The notes under the pieces: generated by a model
Told to the model about the DNA's origin: nothing
The model's database searches: none
What the model saw: the letters and a program-made list of their open reading frames with translations, nothing else
Position numbers and translations under genes: made by a program
DNA from: Acidobacteriota bacterium
Lineage (GTDB): Bacteria > Acidobacteriota > Thermoanaerobaculia > Multivoradales > JAHZIX01
NCBI GenBank assembly: GCA_034211275.1
Contig: JAXHTF010000049.1
Coordinates: forward strand, 1 to 35,951
Reading direction: 5' to 3'
Length of the DNA stretch: 35,951 bases
Shown: one piece after another, positions 27,649 through 35,861 of the stretch
Layout: every line of letters begins with the position of its first letter
Numbering within the stretch: position 1 is the first letter of the stretch

Positions 27649-27944
27649 AGGCGAGAGATACCCTCTGATGAGGCCTCTAACCAGGCGCTCGCGTCCGATG
27701 AGCGAGCGCCTGCGCACGAGGTTCCTTAATCTACTGTTCACTATGGGCCGGACCGGAGCCTATTTGGCGACGGGGCAGAGGGGATCTGGGGAAATCATGC
27801 TCACTAGGCGTTGTCTTGATGAATGCTCTAAGAATATCTATAGCAAATGCTTGCAGTAAGCGCAGAGCGAGCACTCTTCTGGGATCGCCTTGGCGGGCTA
27901 CTGTTGGTTAGAGAGCCGTACCTTCTAGAGTCTTTGTTCGACCG
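27649..27944. other. Short intergenic region with a 10-bp-arm hairpin
   Basis: No credible gene. The perfect stem AGGCGCTCGC/GCGAGCGCCT (27683-27692 and 27702-27711) stands about 235 bases beyond the end of the four-gene minus-strand operon and just outside the IS remnant. No T-run follows, so it is at best a candidate terminator. Confidence 0.5.
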
Positions 27945-29219
27945 CTACGACACCTCTTCCATGTATGAGCCCTTGGTGAAAGCGCCTTCGAGCTCGCTGA
28001 TCTCGTCTACGGTCAAGATCTCCTTTGCGCGTTCTCCTGTTCGAGATCTACCTTGAATGTCGTCTAGTAAAGGTTCCAATCTTTCTTTCTCGAGCTTCTC
28101 GAATCGGGATATCTCGGCGAGTCCTCTTCCGACAATTTCGCGATTAAACCTCTTGACGAATATCCCGTCATTCTTCTGAAGGCCCCATATCTCAGACTCT
28201 CCAGCATTGCGAAACATTTCGTCGAAGTGCTTCCGTATTCTATTTACAGTTGGTTCTAGGTTGATAGACCCGACGCCAGGGACTTCGATCGGTTCTGATC
28301 GAATCTGGAGTCCAATAGGCAGCGCTCTCGCGAGGAACTCACGATCATCAAATCCAATGGGTGTTGCGATCAAAGCCTTGAGCTCTTCGAACACTACCAG
28401 GGCGGGGAATACGTCTTCAGATGGGTAAACAATTTCGAAGGTCACTTGTGCTGGAAGAGAGATGTGATCTGTCTCGTGAAGCTCTTTTAGCCAGCTCAAT
28501 AGATGCAATGCTAGTACCTTCGCGCAGAACTGATCATGAATCTCTTTGCAGCCAATTATGAGAAATCTGCTGAAAACCTGAAAGCGATGGCCGCGCGCTC
28601 TGAAAAATTCCTGGAGATGCCTAATGAATTGATATGAGGAAGTTTCTGTCCCGACTACTCCGCGACCCGTGCCCATGAATCGAATTGTGCTGATTCTGGA
28701 TTCCTTGAGCCTGTCATCTTCGAAAAAGTTCGTGAGCATCCCGCCTCCGCTTTCACCAAAGGAGAAAATTCCCCGCTGCACCATCGCAATCCCAGTCAGA
28801 TATTTTTCCATTAGACTGAGATAGTCTTTCATCTGGTCAATGATTGCCACCTCGAGGGGTAAACTTTCGTTATCGCCTCCTTTCTTGTAAAACGACGGGA
28901 TGATCTTGCTTGTGAGTTCATTGTTGGCATCGTCGAGGTTCTTGGAGGTGATGCCGAGTTTATCGATAAAGCTGTAGGCTTGCTCGCCAATATGAGCGCG
29001 AAGCAGATAGATAGCCAAGAGCAGTAGCACGGCCTGTGCTGTGCCAATTAGGAGGACCATCCAGTACGACTTAGTCATTAGCATTCCGGCTTGGATCTCT
29101 TTCCAAACCTCGGCCGATAGCCACAGGCTCAATAGTACTAAAAATGATAGGCCGGCAATTCCAGCCAAGAGAACTATCAACTCTCGCGTTTGTAATTTTG
29201 TTTCTTGAAGCTTGGTCAT
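27945..29219 (-). CDS. Two-TM membrane protein with a large unrecognised cytoplasmic domain
   Basis: 424 residues, not recognised. Helix 1 is about residues 13-36 (LIVLLAGIAGLSFLVLLSLW) and helix 2 about 49-70 (WMVLLIGTAQAVLLLLAIYL). An amphipathic, Asn/Lys-rich linker (about 78-110) leads to a soluble domain of about 300 residues. It contains a conserved-looking glycine patch, RFMGTGRGVVGTET, then HRFQVFSRFLIIG and EIHDQFCAKVLALHLLSWL, and ends in charged helices. A segment PTVNRIRKHFDEMFRNA faintly recalls the tail of PLD-like sensor domains, but no HKD motif is present. It is the last gene of the ABC-importer operon, 80 bases after the permease, with GGGAG before the ATG. Codon use is visibly A+T-richer than outside the island. 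A signal-transducing or accessory role for the importer is inference. Confidence 0.8.
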   Translation of the reverse strand: MTKLQETKLQTRELIVLLAGIAGLSFLVLLSLWLSAEVWKEIQAGMLMTKSYWMVLLIGTAQAVLLLLAIYLLRAHIGEQAYSFIDKLGITSKNLDDANNELTSKIIPSFYKKGGDNESLPLEVAIIDQMKDYLSLMEKYLTGIAMVQRGIFSFGESGGGMLTNFFEDDRLKESRISTIRFMGTGRGVVGTETSSYQFIRHLQEFFRARGHRFQVFSRFLIIGCKEIHDQFCAKVLALHLLSWLKELHETDHISLPAQVTFEIVYPSEDVFPALVVFEELKALIATPIGFDDREFLARALPIGLQIRSEPIEVPGVGSINLEPTVNRIRKHFDEMFRNAGESEIWGLQKNDGIFVKRFNREIVGRGLAEISRFEKLEKERLEPLLDDIQGRSRTGERAKEILTVDEISELEGAFTKGSYMEEVS

Positions 29220-29299
29220 CTCTTGATTCTCCCGCGATACTTCGATTCCAGGGCGTCATCGGAGGTTGCTGGCAATGTGATTAGGGCGGCTTGCTGTCG

Positions 29300-30070
29300 T
29301 TATGATTGTTCCCACGGCATTAACTTCTCAATGCTCGATGAGAATAAAACATTCAATGCTAAACCGAAGGCAGCTAATACAAGAAGTCCCGCGTACATCT
29401 CGACGAAGCGAAAGCTTCTTTCTGCATCAAGGATGTAGAAGCCTATGCCTTTGTTGCCAACGATCATCTCTGCTGCCACGGAAACAATCACGGAGATTGA
29501 TAGGGCGATCTTCGCGCCCGAGACTATAAAGGGGAGCGAGGCCATGAGAACAACACTGCGCATTAGCTTTAGGTATGGCAAGGAGAGCAGGCTTGCGGCA
29601 TCTAGTATCTCCTGTTCGATATTTCTCACCCCTGAGCAAGTATTGACGAGGATTGGCCAGACGCATGCGAACGTCACTACCGCCACCTTCATCTTGTCGA
29701 AGATGCCTAGGAAGAGTATTGCTACTGGAACAATAGCTATTGGGGGCATTGGTCGCAGAAACTCGACTAAGGGGTTGATGAGCTTGAATAGGAATCTATG
29801 GAATCCCATCGCCAGGCCTGCCGGGACGGAGATGAGGAGGGCGATCAAAAAGCCTAGTAGGGCTCGAGCAAGGGTGCGGAAGATGTGGGGTAGAATTTCT
29901 AGTATGCCACCCTCTGCCACCAGGAAGTTCGCAACTTCAGTGAATGGAGGGAGGTAAACTGACGGCTCGACGATCTCGCTTCTGGCAAATACCTCCCATC
30001 CACCAATCAACGCAAGGAAAATTCCTGCCCATCCCTTTCTTGCGGCGAGCCTAGCAAGGCTTTGCCTCAT
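29300..30070 (-). CDS. ABC importer permease, NitT/TauT (SsuC/TauC) type
   Basis: 256 residues, the usual size for SsuC/TauC permeases, with about six membrane helices. The cytoplasmic EAA loop is recognisable as EILDAASLLSLPYLKLMRSV, followed by LPFIVSGAKIALSISVI, typical of the BPD-transport-1 domain. The PMPPIAIVPVAILFLGI segment is also characteristic of the family. It forms the inner-membrane channel for the solute delivered by the upstream binding protein. ATG 30070 overlaps the ATPase stop (ATGA), so the two are coupled. Family members carry alkanesulfonates, taurine, nitrate, bicarbonate, thiamine precursors or aromatic acids; the substrate here is unknown. Confidence 0.9.
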   Translation of the reverse strand: MRQSLARLAARKGWAGIFLALIGGWEVFARSEIVEPSVYLPPFTEVANFLVAEGGILEILPHIFRTLARALLGFLIALLISVPAGLAMGFHRFLFKLINPLVEFLRPMPPIAIVPVAILFLGIFDKMKVAVVTFACVWPILVNTCSGVRNIEQEILDAASLLSLPYLKLMRSVVLMASLPFIVSGAKIALSISVIVSVAAEMIVGNKGIGFYILDAERSFRFVEMYAGLLVLAAFGLALNVLFSSSIEKLMPWEQS

Positions 30071-30843
30071 TTCAGCCTCTCCAGCGCGTCGAGTATCTGA
30101 TGCCTATATTGATCAAAATCATCTGATTTCTTGGTAGAGTGCTGGCGAGGTCGAGGCAGTTGGATTTGAATGTCAGCTGCTAGAGATCCGGGTGGTCCTT
30201 TCATTACTAATAAGCGGTCAGCCATGTAAATAGCTTCTTCGGGGTCATGTGTTACAAAGAGTACCGTCATCCTCGGTTCTGAGCGTCGCCAAATATCTAA
30301 AAGTTCATCTTCGAGGCGCGACTTAGTGATCGCGTCAAGTGCGCCGTATGGCTCATCCATGAGGAGTACTTGTGGTTTCCTGGCGAGGGCTCGCGCGACG
30401 GCTGCTCTTTGCTGCATGCCGCCTGAGAGTTCTCTTGGGTACCGGGCCCAGTCTTTGTGGAGTCCTACCGTCTCTAGAGCTTGCTTGACACGTCGTTCGA
30501 TAGCTGCAGAGTTTAGATTGAGGTATTCTAAGCCTATCGCGATGTTTTCTTTGACCGTGAGCCAGGGGAATAGAGAGGCGGAATAGTTCTGGGGTACAAG
30601 CATTATTGATGGGCTTGGTCCATCAACCGAAGTATTGTCCCAGGAGATTCTGCCGGCCGACGGCTTGGTTAATCCAGAAATCGAACGCAACAATGTGGTT
30701 TTTCCGCACCCGGATACCCCGATGAGGGTTACAAAGCTGCCGCGCTCGACACGAAGATCAATTGGCCCTAGGGCAGTAAATCGCTCGAATTGCGAAGTGC
30801 TTTCGTCACTGAAACTCTTGCAGACCCCTTTCAGTTCGAGCAC
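30067..30843 (-). CDS. ABC importer ATPase, NitT/TauT (SsuB/TauB) type
   Basis: 258 residues. Walker A is GVSGCGKTT (about 42-50), the Q-loop is VPQNYSASLFPWLTV, the signature is LSGGMQQRAAVARAL, Walker B is VLLMDEPYGALD and the H-loop is LFVTHDPEEAIY. The PWLTVKENIA pattern after the Q-loop is typical of the nitrate/sulfonate/taurine subfamily. It powers the importer on the cytoplasmic face. The start follows the binding-protein gene by 72 bases and the end overlaps the permease start. The A+T-richer composition matches its operon neighbours. Confidence 0.92.
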   Translation of the reverse strand: MLELKGVCKSFSDESTSQFERFTALGPIDLRVERGSFVTLIGVSGCGKTTLLRSISGLTKPSAGRISWDNTSVDGPSPSIMLVPQNYSASLFPWLTVKENIAIGLEYLNLNSAAIERRVKQALETVGLHKDWARYPRELSGGMQQRAAVARALARKPQVLLMDEPYGALDAITKSRLEDELLDIWRRSEPRMTVLFVTHDPEEAIYMADRLLVMKGPPGSLAADIQIQLPRPRQHSTKKSDDFDQYRHQILDALERLK

Positions 30844-30915
30844 GCACCGCCTCCAGCTATCCTTCCTGCTGCCATCTGACGCCCTTATTTGCAGTGAGTA
30901 CTATACTGGTAGAGT

Positions 30916-31890
30916 TCAGATTTGACCTTCCGGGAAGACCTCTTCTAAGTTTGGCTGCGAGTCGATGAATCCGAGGCGAAGGAGTAGGCTAGAAGTTATT
31001 TGCAGTTGTTCCTTTGAGAGTCGATTTCCAAAGTTTGGGAATCGCATTTTCGATGCTACCTCAGGCTTGATCTTTGTGTAGACTGTTACAAGTCGCTTGA
31101 CTTCTTCTCTATTGCCTTCTGCCCATTCGGTGGCACTTTGGAACGCTAGTCTGATTCCTTCGGCTAGATGCTTGTTTTGTTGATACCATCTTGAGGTTGA
31201 GACGTAGGTTGTCATTTCGAAGTCGGGTTGTACTTCGACTATGTGATAGGATAAGATGCGAATGCTGCCACGCTCTTCAGCGATCGTGAGAAAAGGCTCG
31301 ATCATGGACGCTGCATCAACTTGTTCTGCTGCGAGGGCCTGTTCCATTTGAGGAAACGGAACTTCGATGTAGCTGATCGCGTCTTTTTTAATTCCATAAG
31401 CTTCGAGGAGGGCAATAGTGAAGACATGGTCGATACTTCTATAGGTGTTCGTCGCCACAACTTTGCCTTCTAGCTCAGTAATCTCCTCGATCTCTGAATC
31501 TGTCGGCACCACTAGGGCCTGGTAGGGCTCGCGCGAGGTCTGTATCGATCCACCTGCAAGTGTCACTAGATTAATCCCCCGCGACTTTGCCTGAATTAAT
31601 GGGACTGTACCTGTGAAGCCGATGTCGATATCTCCTGTGCCTAGAGCTTCAAGGATCTTTGCACCTCCAGAGAAGGAGATAAGTTCAGGGGTGATTCCAG
31701 CCGCAGAAAAGAACCCTTGCGCATCGGCCACATAGAGTTGTGCTGTATCCGCAATTGGAATATAGCCAATCTTGACTCTTTGGATAGCTTGGCGCTCATC
31801 TCTGGACTGTTTAAGGAAAGTCAGGCCAGTTACGATCATGGTCATTGCTATGATGAGAACTATTAAACCAACAATATTATTGCGCTTCAT
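30916..31890 (-). CDS. Solute-binding protein of a NitT/TauT-type ABC importer (SsuA/NMT1-like)
   Basis: 324 residues. The periplasmic-binding fold begins VKIGYIPIADTAQLYVADAQ and continues FSGGAKILEALGTGDIDIGF and TGTVPLIQA, the standard opening of SsuA/TauA/NMT1-like proteins. AAEQVDAASMIEPFLTIA is also typical. The N-terminus has one hydrophobic helix (IVGLIVLIIAMTMIVTGLTFL) but neither a lipobox Cys nor a clear signal-peptidase site, so it may stay membrane-anchored. First gene of the operon binding protein, ATPase, permease, 424-residue membrane protein. GGAGC precedes the ATG. The ligand is unknown. Confidence 0.9.
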   Translation of the reverse strand: MKRNNIVGLIVLIIAMTMIVTGLTFLKQSRDERQAIQRVKIGYIPIADTAQLYVADAQGFFSAAGITPELISFSGGAKILEALGTGDIDIGFTGTVPLIQAKSRGINLVTLAGGSIQTSREPYQALVVPTDSEIEEITELEGKVVATNTYRSIDHVFTIALLEAYGIKKDAISYIEVPFPQMEQALAAEQVDAASMIEPFLTIAEERGSIRILSYHIVEVQPDFEMTTYVSTSRWYQQNKHLAEGIRLAFQSATEWAEGNREEVKRLVTVYTKIKPEVASKMRFPNFGNRLSKEQLQITSSLLLRLGFIDSQPNLEEVFPEGQI

Positions 31891-32041
31891 TTTCTTGCTC
31901 CGGTTTGAGTTGCGGGAGGGCCGGTCTTGGTTTGGTCTAGGGCTTTGATTAAAGTAGTTGCCTTCTTTGGGGCTCTAATCCGAGATGGGTAGGTTCCCTC
32001 GCCTTCAGGTGAAGCTTTGAGGAGGTTTGGGGTATCTACTT

Positions 32042-32087
32042 TAGAAGCTTGCCCAACTCCCGTATGCGGGTTTTGGGCAAGCTTCTA
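32042..32087. repeat. 46-base hairpin with 15-bp perfect arms
   Basis: TAGAAGCTTGCCCAA (32042-32056) and TTGGGCAAGCTTCTA (32073-32087) are exact reverse complements. The 16-base loop holds a second small stem, CCCG-TATG-CGGG. It lies 152 bases upstream of the binding-protein start. No T-run follows on either strand. It could be a regulator site, a leader structure or a relic end of a mobile element. Confidence 0.75.
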
Positions 32088-32117
32088 GACGGTTAATCTT
32101 CCGCCCTGCTCAGATCT

Positions 32118-32606
32118 CTAGAGGTCCGGAGTCAGCTCCGGTCGCCGGTCATCGAAAGCGAGGTCCCCTGCTAGTCGCGGCTTGCCTTGGAGCCTCTCTA
32201 GTATGGTTTCCGCTGCTGGCCGATCGGAGGACAAGAAGATTTGGCGACCTATCCGCTGATCATATGCAGGGCCAGCTATGTGGTCGTTGGCAGGCTAGTA
32301 GTGGTGAGCTTGTCGCAGTGCTCACTGCGCCTCCGCCATCCAAGGACCTTCGGCAGTCGTCAGAAACAAGCTGATGGCTTGCGTCAGCGGCTTTAGAGGG
32401 TAGGATCTTCCGAGGAGTTGGAAGACCGCGGGGGCAAGGAGGCTGACAGCCGAATCGAATTGTGGATAAGGCGCAGGTCGTTGGCGGGTTAGTCGGGACT
32501 CGAGCCCAGAGCTCCAACTAATCGGCAGCGGCTGGCAGTCTTTGCCACGCAGCTGCTGGAGGCGCTGGAATGTCGCCTCATCCACCGGAGAGTCCCCACA
32601 CCCCAA
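32118..32606 (-). pseudogene. Decayed minus-strand gene fragments, family not recognised
   Basis: Two fragments read like protein but lie in different frames. One (32322-32606) contains SPVDEATFQRLQQLRGK and LLAPAVFQLLGRSYPLKPL and stops after EGPWMAEAQ. The other (32118 to about 32290) reads GRQIFLSSDRPAAETILERL and then LAFDDRRPELTPDL. Stops and a frame change separate them. The second fragment's ending looks like a natural C-terminus. Whether they come from one gene is a guess; I cannot name the family. Confidence 0.3.
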
Positions 32607-32739
32607 CTCTCACTCCACGGCGAAGACTAGGCGGAGCCGATACACACGGGGCCGATTAATTGGGTTTGTCCTCTGGCGCCGTCTGGATCCAATGCCGCTT
32701 TGAATAGCTGATCTTCTGAGCAGCTATTCGAATCAAGCT

Positions 32740-33009
32740 CTACCGATCCCCCCGCCCCCCCGTCTTCTTGTCCGCATGCTTCCCATGGGTCGACCCGTGG
32801 ACCTTCTGGTCGTCGCCGTGGCCGGTGGCCCAGGGTTCCTGGGTGTCGAAGATCTCTAGGTCGCCGGCTTTGACCAGGGCGACGATGGGGGGGTGGTCGG
32901 CGGCGTTGGTGGCGATTTGGCCTTCCTGGAGGGGGTTGAGGTGGAGCTTCTTGCCGCGGGGGAGGTTGACGGTGAGGGGGCGGCGGGTGGTATTGCGAAC
33001 GGTTTTCAT
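32740..33009 (-). CDS. Small hypothetical protein with His/Lys-rich tail
   Basis: 89 residues. The compact N-terminal part, MKTVRNTTRRPLTVNLPRGK and then KLHLNP, continues to ALVKAGDLEIFD. It looks like a small beta-rich domain of a kind I have seen in short conserved hypotheticals, without known function. The last 30 residues are His-, Lys- and Gly-rich and probably disordered. AGGAGA lies 8-9 bases before the ATG, a good ribosome-binding site. It follows the cytochrome gene by 47 bases on the same strand and is probably co-transcribed with it. GC content is back to the high background. Confidence 0.65.
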   Translation of the reverse strand: MKTVRNTTRRPLTVNLPRGKKLHLNPLQEGQIATNAADHPPIVALVKAGDLEIFDTQEPWATGHGDDQKVHGSTHGKHADKKTGGRGDR

Positions 33010-33056
33010 GCGCTGGAATCTCCTGGGTTGACGGTTGGGACAGGGGTGATTCTAGC

Positions 33057-35516
33057 TCAAGGCGAGGAATCGGGGGGCGTGGGGTCCGGGGCGGAGCGCA
33101 GCTGGAAGGCTCGGCACTGCTCCTGGGCCTTCCGGGCCTGAGCGCTCTGGTGGGCCCGGGGACGGTTGGGCCAGAGAGTGGGGCGCGCGCCTTGGGCCTT
33201 GTGGGCGCCGGTGGAGGGTTGTTGGCCGTTGATGCAGTCGGGGGTGAGGGAGCAGGGCTCGCCGTCGGGGCCCACGCCGCCCTTGCCGGGGCGGCATTGG
33301 GCCTGGATGTAGGCGGCCAGGTCGCTGGCCTCGCGGTCGGTGAGCAGGCCGCCGCTGGTGAGGGGCATATTCCAGCGCAGGAATTGGGTCAGATCCGCCG
33401 GGCGGTTGAAGCCGGCGCAGGCGTTGAAGGAGTCGGGGCCCCAGAGAGCCGGGCGGAAATACGTGTCGCTCTCATAGCGGCCCTGGCCCTGGGCGTCGTG
33501 GCAGAACGAGCACTTTTGCACATAGGCCCGGAGGCCGCGGTCGACATCGCCAGCGGTGACCCGGGCTGGGGGGAAGCCGCGGCAGGGAGTGCGGTGGGGC
33601 CAGCGGCGGTGGAAGCTGTCGGTGAGCCACTGCATGTAGGTGATGAGGCCGCGCATGATGGGGTTCTGGGCGCAGGCCTCGGGGCCGCTCTCCGTCGAGC
33701 ACAAGGCGTGGCCGTTCATGCTGCGCTCGAAGCAGCCGTTGATGCGGTCCTGGAGCTGCGTCGTCTCGGGATACTCATAGACTTTCCACATATCCACCCA
33801 CCACGCCGCATCGCGGTTGCCGCCGCCGTCCAGATGGCAGCTGGTGCAGTGGAGCTTGGCGCCGACATAGCGGGGGCCGGCGAGCTCGTAGGTCTCGGTG
33901 GCGTAGCGGTAGCCGGTGAGGATCTCGGGCCAGTGAGCGCGCTCCCAGGGGGATTCGGGGGCCCGGGGCGGGGGCAGGATGGAGTCGCTGCAGGACTCCG
34001 AAGCCCCCACCAGCTGGCACAGCGCCCCCGGCGGCCGGGGCCGGGCGTTGTTGAGGGTGAAGCTGAAGTCACCGGAGACGAAACGGCGGGGGTTGAGGGT
34101 GCGGGACATGGCGTGGCACCCCATGCAGCTGGAGGTTTGCTGAGCAAAGGTCTCCATGGTGGTGTTGCCGAGGAGCGCCGGGACGGCGTTGAACTCGACC
34201 CGGGCGTCGTCGCGGGCGGGGAGGCCGTCGCGGGCTCTTGCATGGGCTGGTTGGGGAGCGAGGGGAGCCGTACTGGAGGCATCTCCCGGAGGCACCGGCC
34301 ATTGGGCTCCCACCAACTCGTAGTATTGCAACGGGGAATCCAGCTCCGCCAGGGTCTTCTGCACATCGGCGTTGAGCTGCTGCACATTGTCCACCGCCTG
34401 GCGGGGACGGTCGCAGTTCGGATCCTGGTTGGGAATGGGGATGACCCGTCGCACTTGAGTCGGAAGATCGAGGGCGGTCTGGCGGTTGGGCGGGCAGAGG
34501 TGCGGCGGACAGGTGGGGTCGTTCAGCGGCCGGACTTTTCCATCGGAGGCACCGTGGGTGGAGACCACATTGTCCACCTGCTCGAAGGTGGACCAGATCC
34601 ACTGCGGCGCGCTGGCGGTCTTGGTCATGACGTGGAAGCCGGCGAGGCCCATGGTGCGCAGGCTACAGTCCTGGGGCTGGCCGTCCTCGCCATCGTCGCA
34701 GACGCAGGCCTCGGCGGTGTGGAAGAAGGGCGCTTCGTCGGGATCGATGCGGCGCCAGGCGGCTTTGACCAGCTGGCTGCCAACGGGGAACTCGATGCTC
34801 TCCGCCTTGCCCTGCTCGATGCCGTTGTAGAGCGCCAGGCCGCTGTAGAGCGGGGACTCGGGGTCGGCGATGTACTCGAAGAGAGGGCGGTTGAGGCGGA
34901 TCTCGTAGCGCACGAGGTGGCCGGATGGGTCCTTGAGGGTGGGAGGCAAGGTGCCGTCGGCGGCTACCGCCTGAAGGGCCTCGTCGAGGAGGTCGTTGAC
35001 CTTGGAGGAGCGCTGCAGCAGCTTGGGAGGAACTTCCCCGGTGGCGGAGGCGGACCGGCATCCTGCCGGCACCGGCTGCGGTGCGTTCCAGGGGGCCGGC
35101 GCGCTGCCGTCGGGGAGATAGACCTCGTAGGCCTCCTTCCAGGTCTCCCACACTCGCGGGCCGGCCTGGCTGAACGGAGCCCGGCGGTCGGGCTCCCCCC
35201 GGACCGAACCCGCCGGCCAGGAGAGAGCGAGAAAACCCTGCCAGGCGAAGAGGTCGACGGCGCGCTGGACGACGTTGTAGTTGCTTTGCTCCAACGCTCC
35301 CTCGACATCCGCCCACGCCTCGCAGGCGACCTCCGGCGGCGTCAGCGGGGCGCAGGATGCTCCGGTGAGCTGCACCGGGACCGGATGGGCACAGGTGGCG
35401 GTCGTCCGCTGCTCGGCGACGGCTCTAGGAGCCACCAGCGCCGCGATCAGCAGGCCAAGAATGAGAACGAAGCCAAGGCGTCTCGAAAGCGAGGTCTGGA
35501 CGGGCGCACGGCGCAT
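33057..35516 (-). CDS. Periplasmic triheme cytochrome c with a TsdA-like diheme module
   Basis: 819 residues with a signal peptide (LGFVLILGLLIAALVAPRAVA). Three CxxCH haem sites are seen: CMGCH (about 462), CTSCH (about 555) and CSFCH (about 668). From about 545 onward it resembles thiosulfate dehydrogenase TsdA: HCTSCHLDGGGNRD, LQDRINGCFERSMNG and LITYMQWLTDSF, then a second cytochrome domain ending LTDREASDLAAYIQAQC. TsdA oxidises thiosulfate to tetrathionate or reduces it. The first 540 residues form a region I do not recognise, with FAWQGFLALSWP and the first haem in TSSCMGCHAM. ATG 35516 is chosen because GGAGG lies 8 bases before it; GTG 35525 would overlap that site. Substrate is unproven. 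Confidence 0.82.
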   Translation of the reverse strand: MRRAPVQTSLSRRLGFVLILGLLIAALVAPRAVAEQRTTATCAHPVPVQLTGASCAPLTPPEVACEAWADVEGALEQSNYNVVQRAVDLFAWQGFLALSWPAGSVRGEPDRRAPFSQAGPRVWETWKEAYEVYLPDGSAPAPWNAPQPVPAGCRSASATGEVPPKLLQRSSKVNDLLDEALQAVAADGTLPPTLKDPSGHLVRYEIRLNRPLFEYIADPESPLYSGLALYNGIEQGKAESIEFPVGSQLVKAAWRRIDPDEAPFFHTAEACVCDDGEDGQPQDCSLRTMGLAGFHVMTKTASAPQWIWSTFEQVDNVVSTHGASDGKVRPLNDPTCPPHLCPPNRQTALDLPTQVRRVIPIPNQDPNCDRPRQAVDNVQQLNADVQKTLAELDSPLQYYELVGAQWPVPPGDASSTAPLAPQPAHARARDGLPARDDARVEFNAVPALLGNTTMETFAQQTSSCMGCHAMSRTLNPRRFVSGDFSFTLNNARPRPPGALCQLVGASESCSDSILPPPRAPESPWERAHWPEILTGYRYATETYELAGPRYVGAKLHCTSCHLDGGGNRDAAWWVDMWKVYEYPETTQLQDRINGCFERSMNGHALCSTESGPEACAQNPIMRGLITYMQWLTDSFHRRWPHRTPCRGFPPARVTAGDVDRGLRAYVQKCSFCHDAQGQGRYESDTYFRPALWGPDSFNACAGFNRPADLTQFLRWNMPLTSGGLLTDREASDLAAYIQAQCRPGKGGVGPDGEPCSLTPDCINGQQPSTGAHKAQGARPTLWPNRPRAHQSAQARKAQEQCRAFQLRSAPDPTPPDSSP

Positions 35517-35606
35517 GGCGGACACCTCCGCGGGGAGTGGGCGATTCTACGGTCGGTCGGGCGCCGTTGTGCGGTCGGGCGCTGCCGCGGGGCCCCGCGA
35601 GGCCCC

Positions 35607-35663
35607 GCGAGGGGTTGAAACCCCTCGCTAGTGTATAGCGGCCTCCTGTCGGAGGGCGCCGGG
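35607..35663 (+). repeat. Structured repeat family 2, copy 1 (three consecutive stems)
   Basis: Three stems in a row. First GCGAGGGGTT-GA-AACCCCTCGC (35607-35628), then CGCTA-GTGTA-TAGCG (35626-35640), then CCTCC-TGTC-GGAGG inside 35641-35657, followed by GCGCCGGG. A GGGGTGGTTGG run follows. The copy at 35862 has the same architecture. It lies just upstream of the cytochrome gene start. Confidence 0.75.
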
Positions 35664-35766
35664 TCGTTGGGGGTGGTTGGGTGTTGGTGAATCTTTGAGT
35701 GGGGGGTTGGGCTGAGCGCTTCCGGGGTGGGTGGGGGTGTCGTCCCGTCAGGGCCGAGATGAAGTA

Positions 35767-35788
35767 GCGAGGGGTTTGAACCCCTCGC
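35767..35788 (+). repeat. Structured repeat family 2, stem-only copy
   Basis: The first stem alone, with arms GCGAGGGGTT and AACCCCTCGC identical to copy 1 but a centre of TG instead of GA. The second and third stems are absent. Confidence 0.6.
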
Positions 35789-35861
35789 GGGGGTGGGGTC
35801 GTGGGTTCAGGGGGTTGGGCTTGCGCGGTCGTGATCCGTCGCGCGCTGCCCGCGTGGCCCC

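Larger units (their letters stand above)
31891..32739. other. Long intergenic region upstream of the importer operon
   Basis: About 850 bases without an intact gene. It contains the importer leader, a very strong hairpin (32042-32087) and remains of at least one decayed minus-strand coding sequence (32118-32606), both listed separately. Composition shifts from A+T-richer towards the high-GC background across it, so the right edge of the island probably lies here. Confidence 0.6.

Noticed and set aside
27668-27859. Small plus-strand frame beginning MRPLTRRSRPMSERL
   Set aside because: No good ribosome-binding site. It overlaps a hairpin in the gap between the IS remnant and the operon, and the sequence resembles no protein.
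33150-35618. Long open frame (822 codons) on the plus strand opposite the cytochrome gene
   Set aside because: The minus frame has a signal peptide, three CxxCH haem sites and a ribosome-binding site. The plus frame is a Gly/Ala/Val-rich antisense shadow typical of GC-rich genes.
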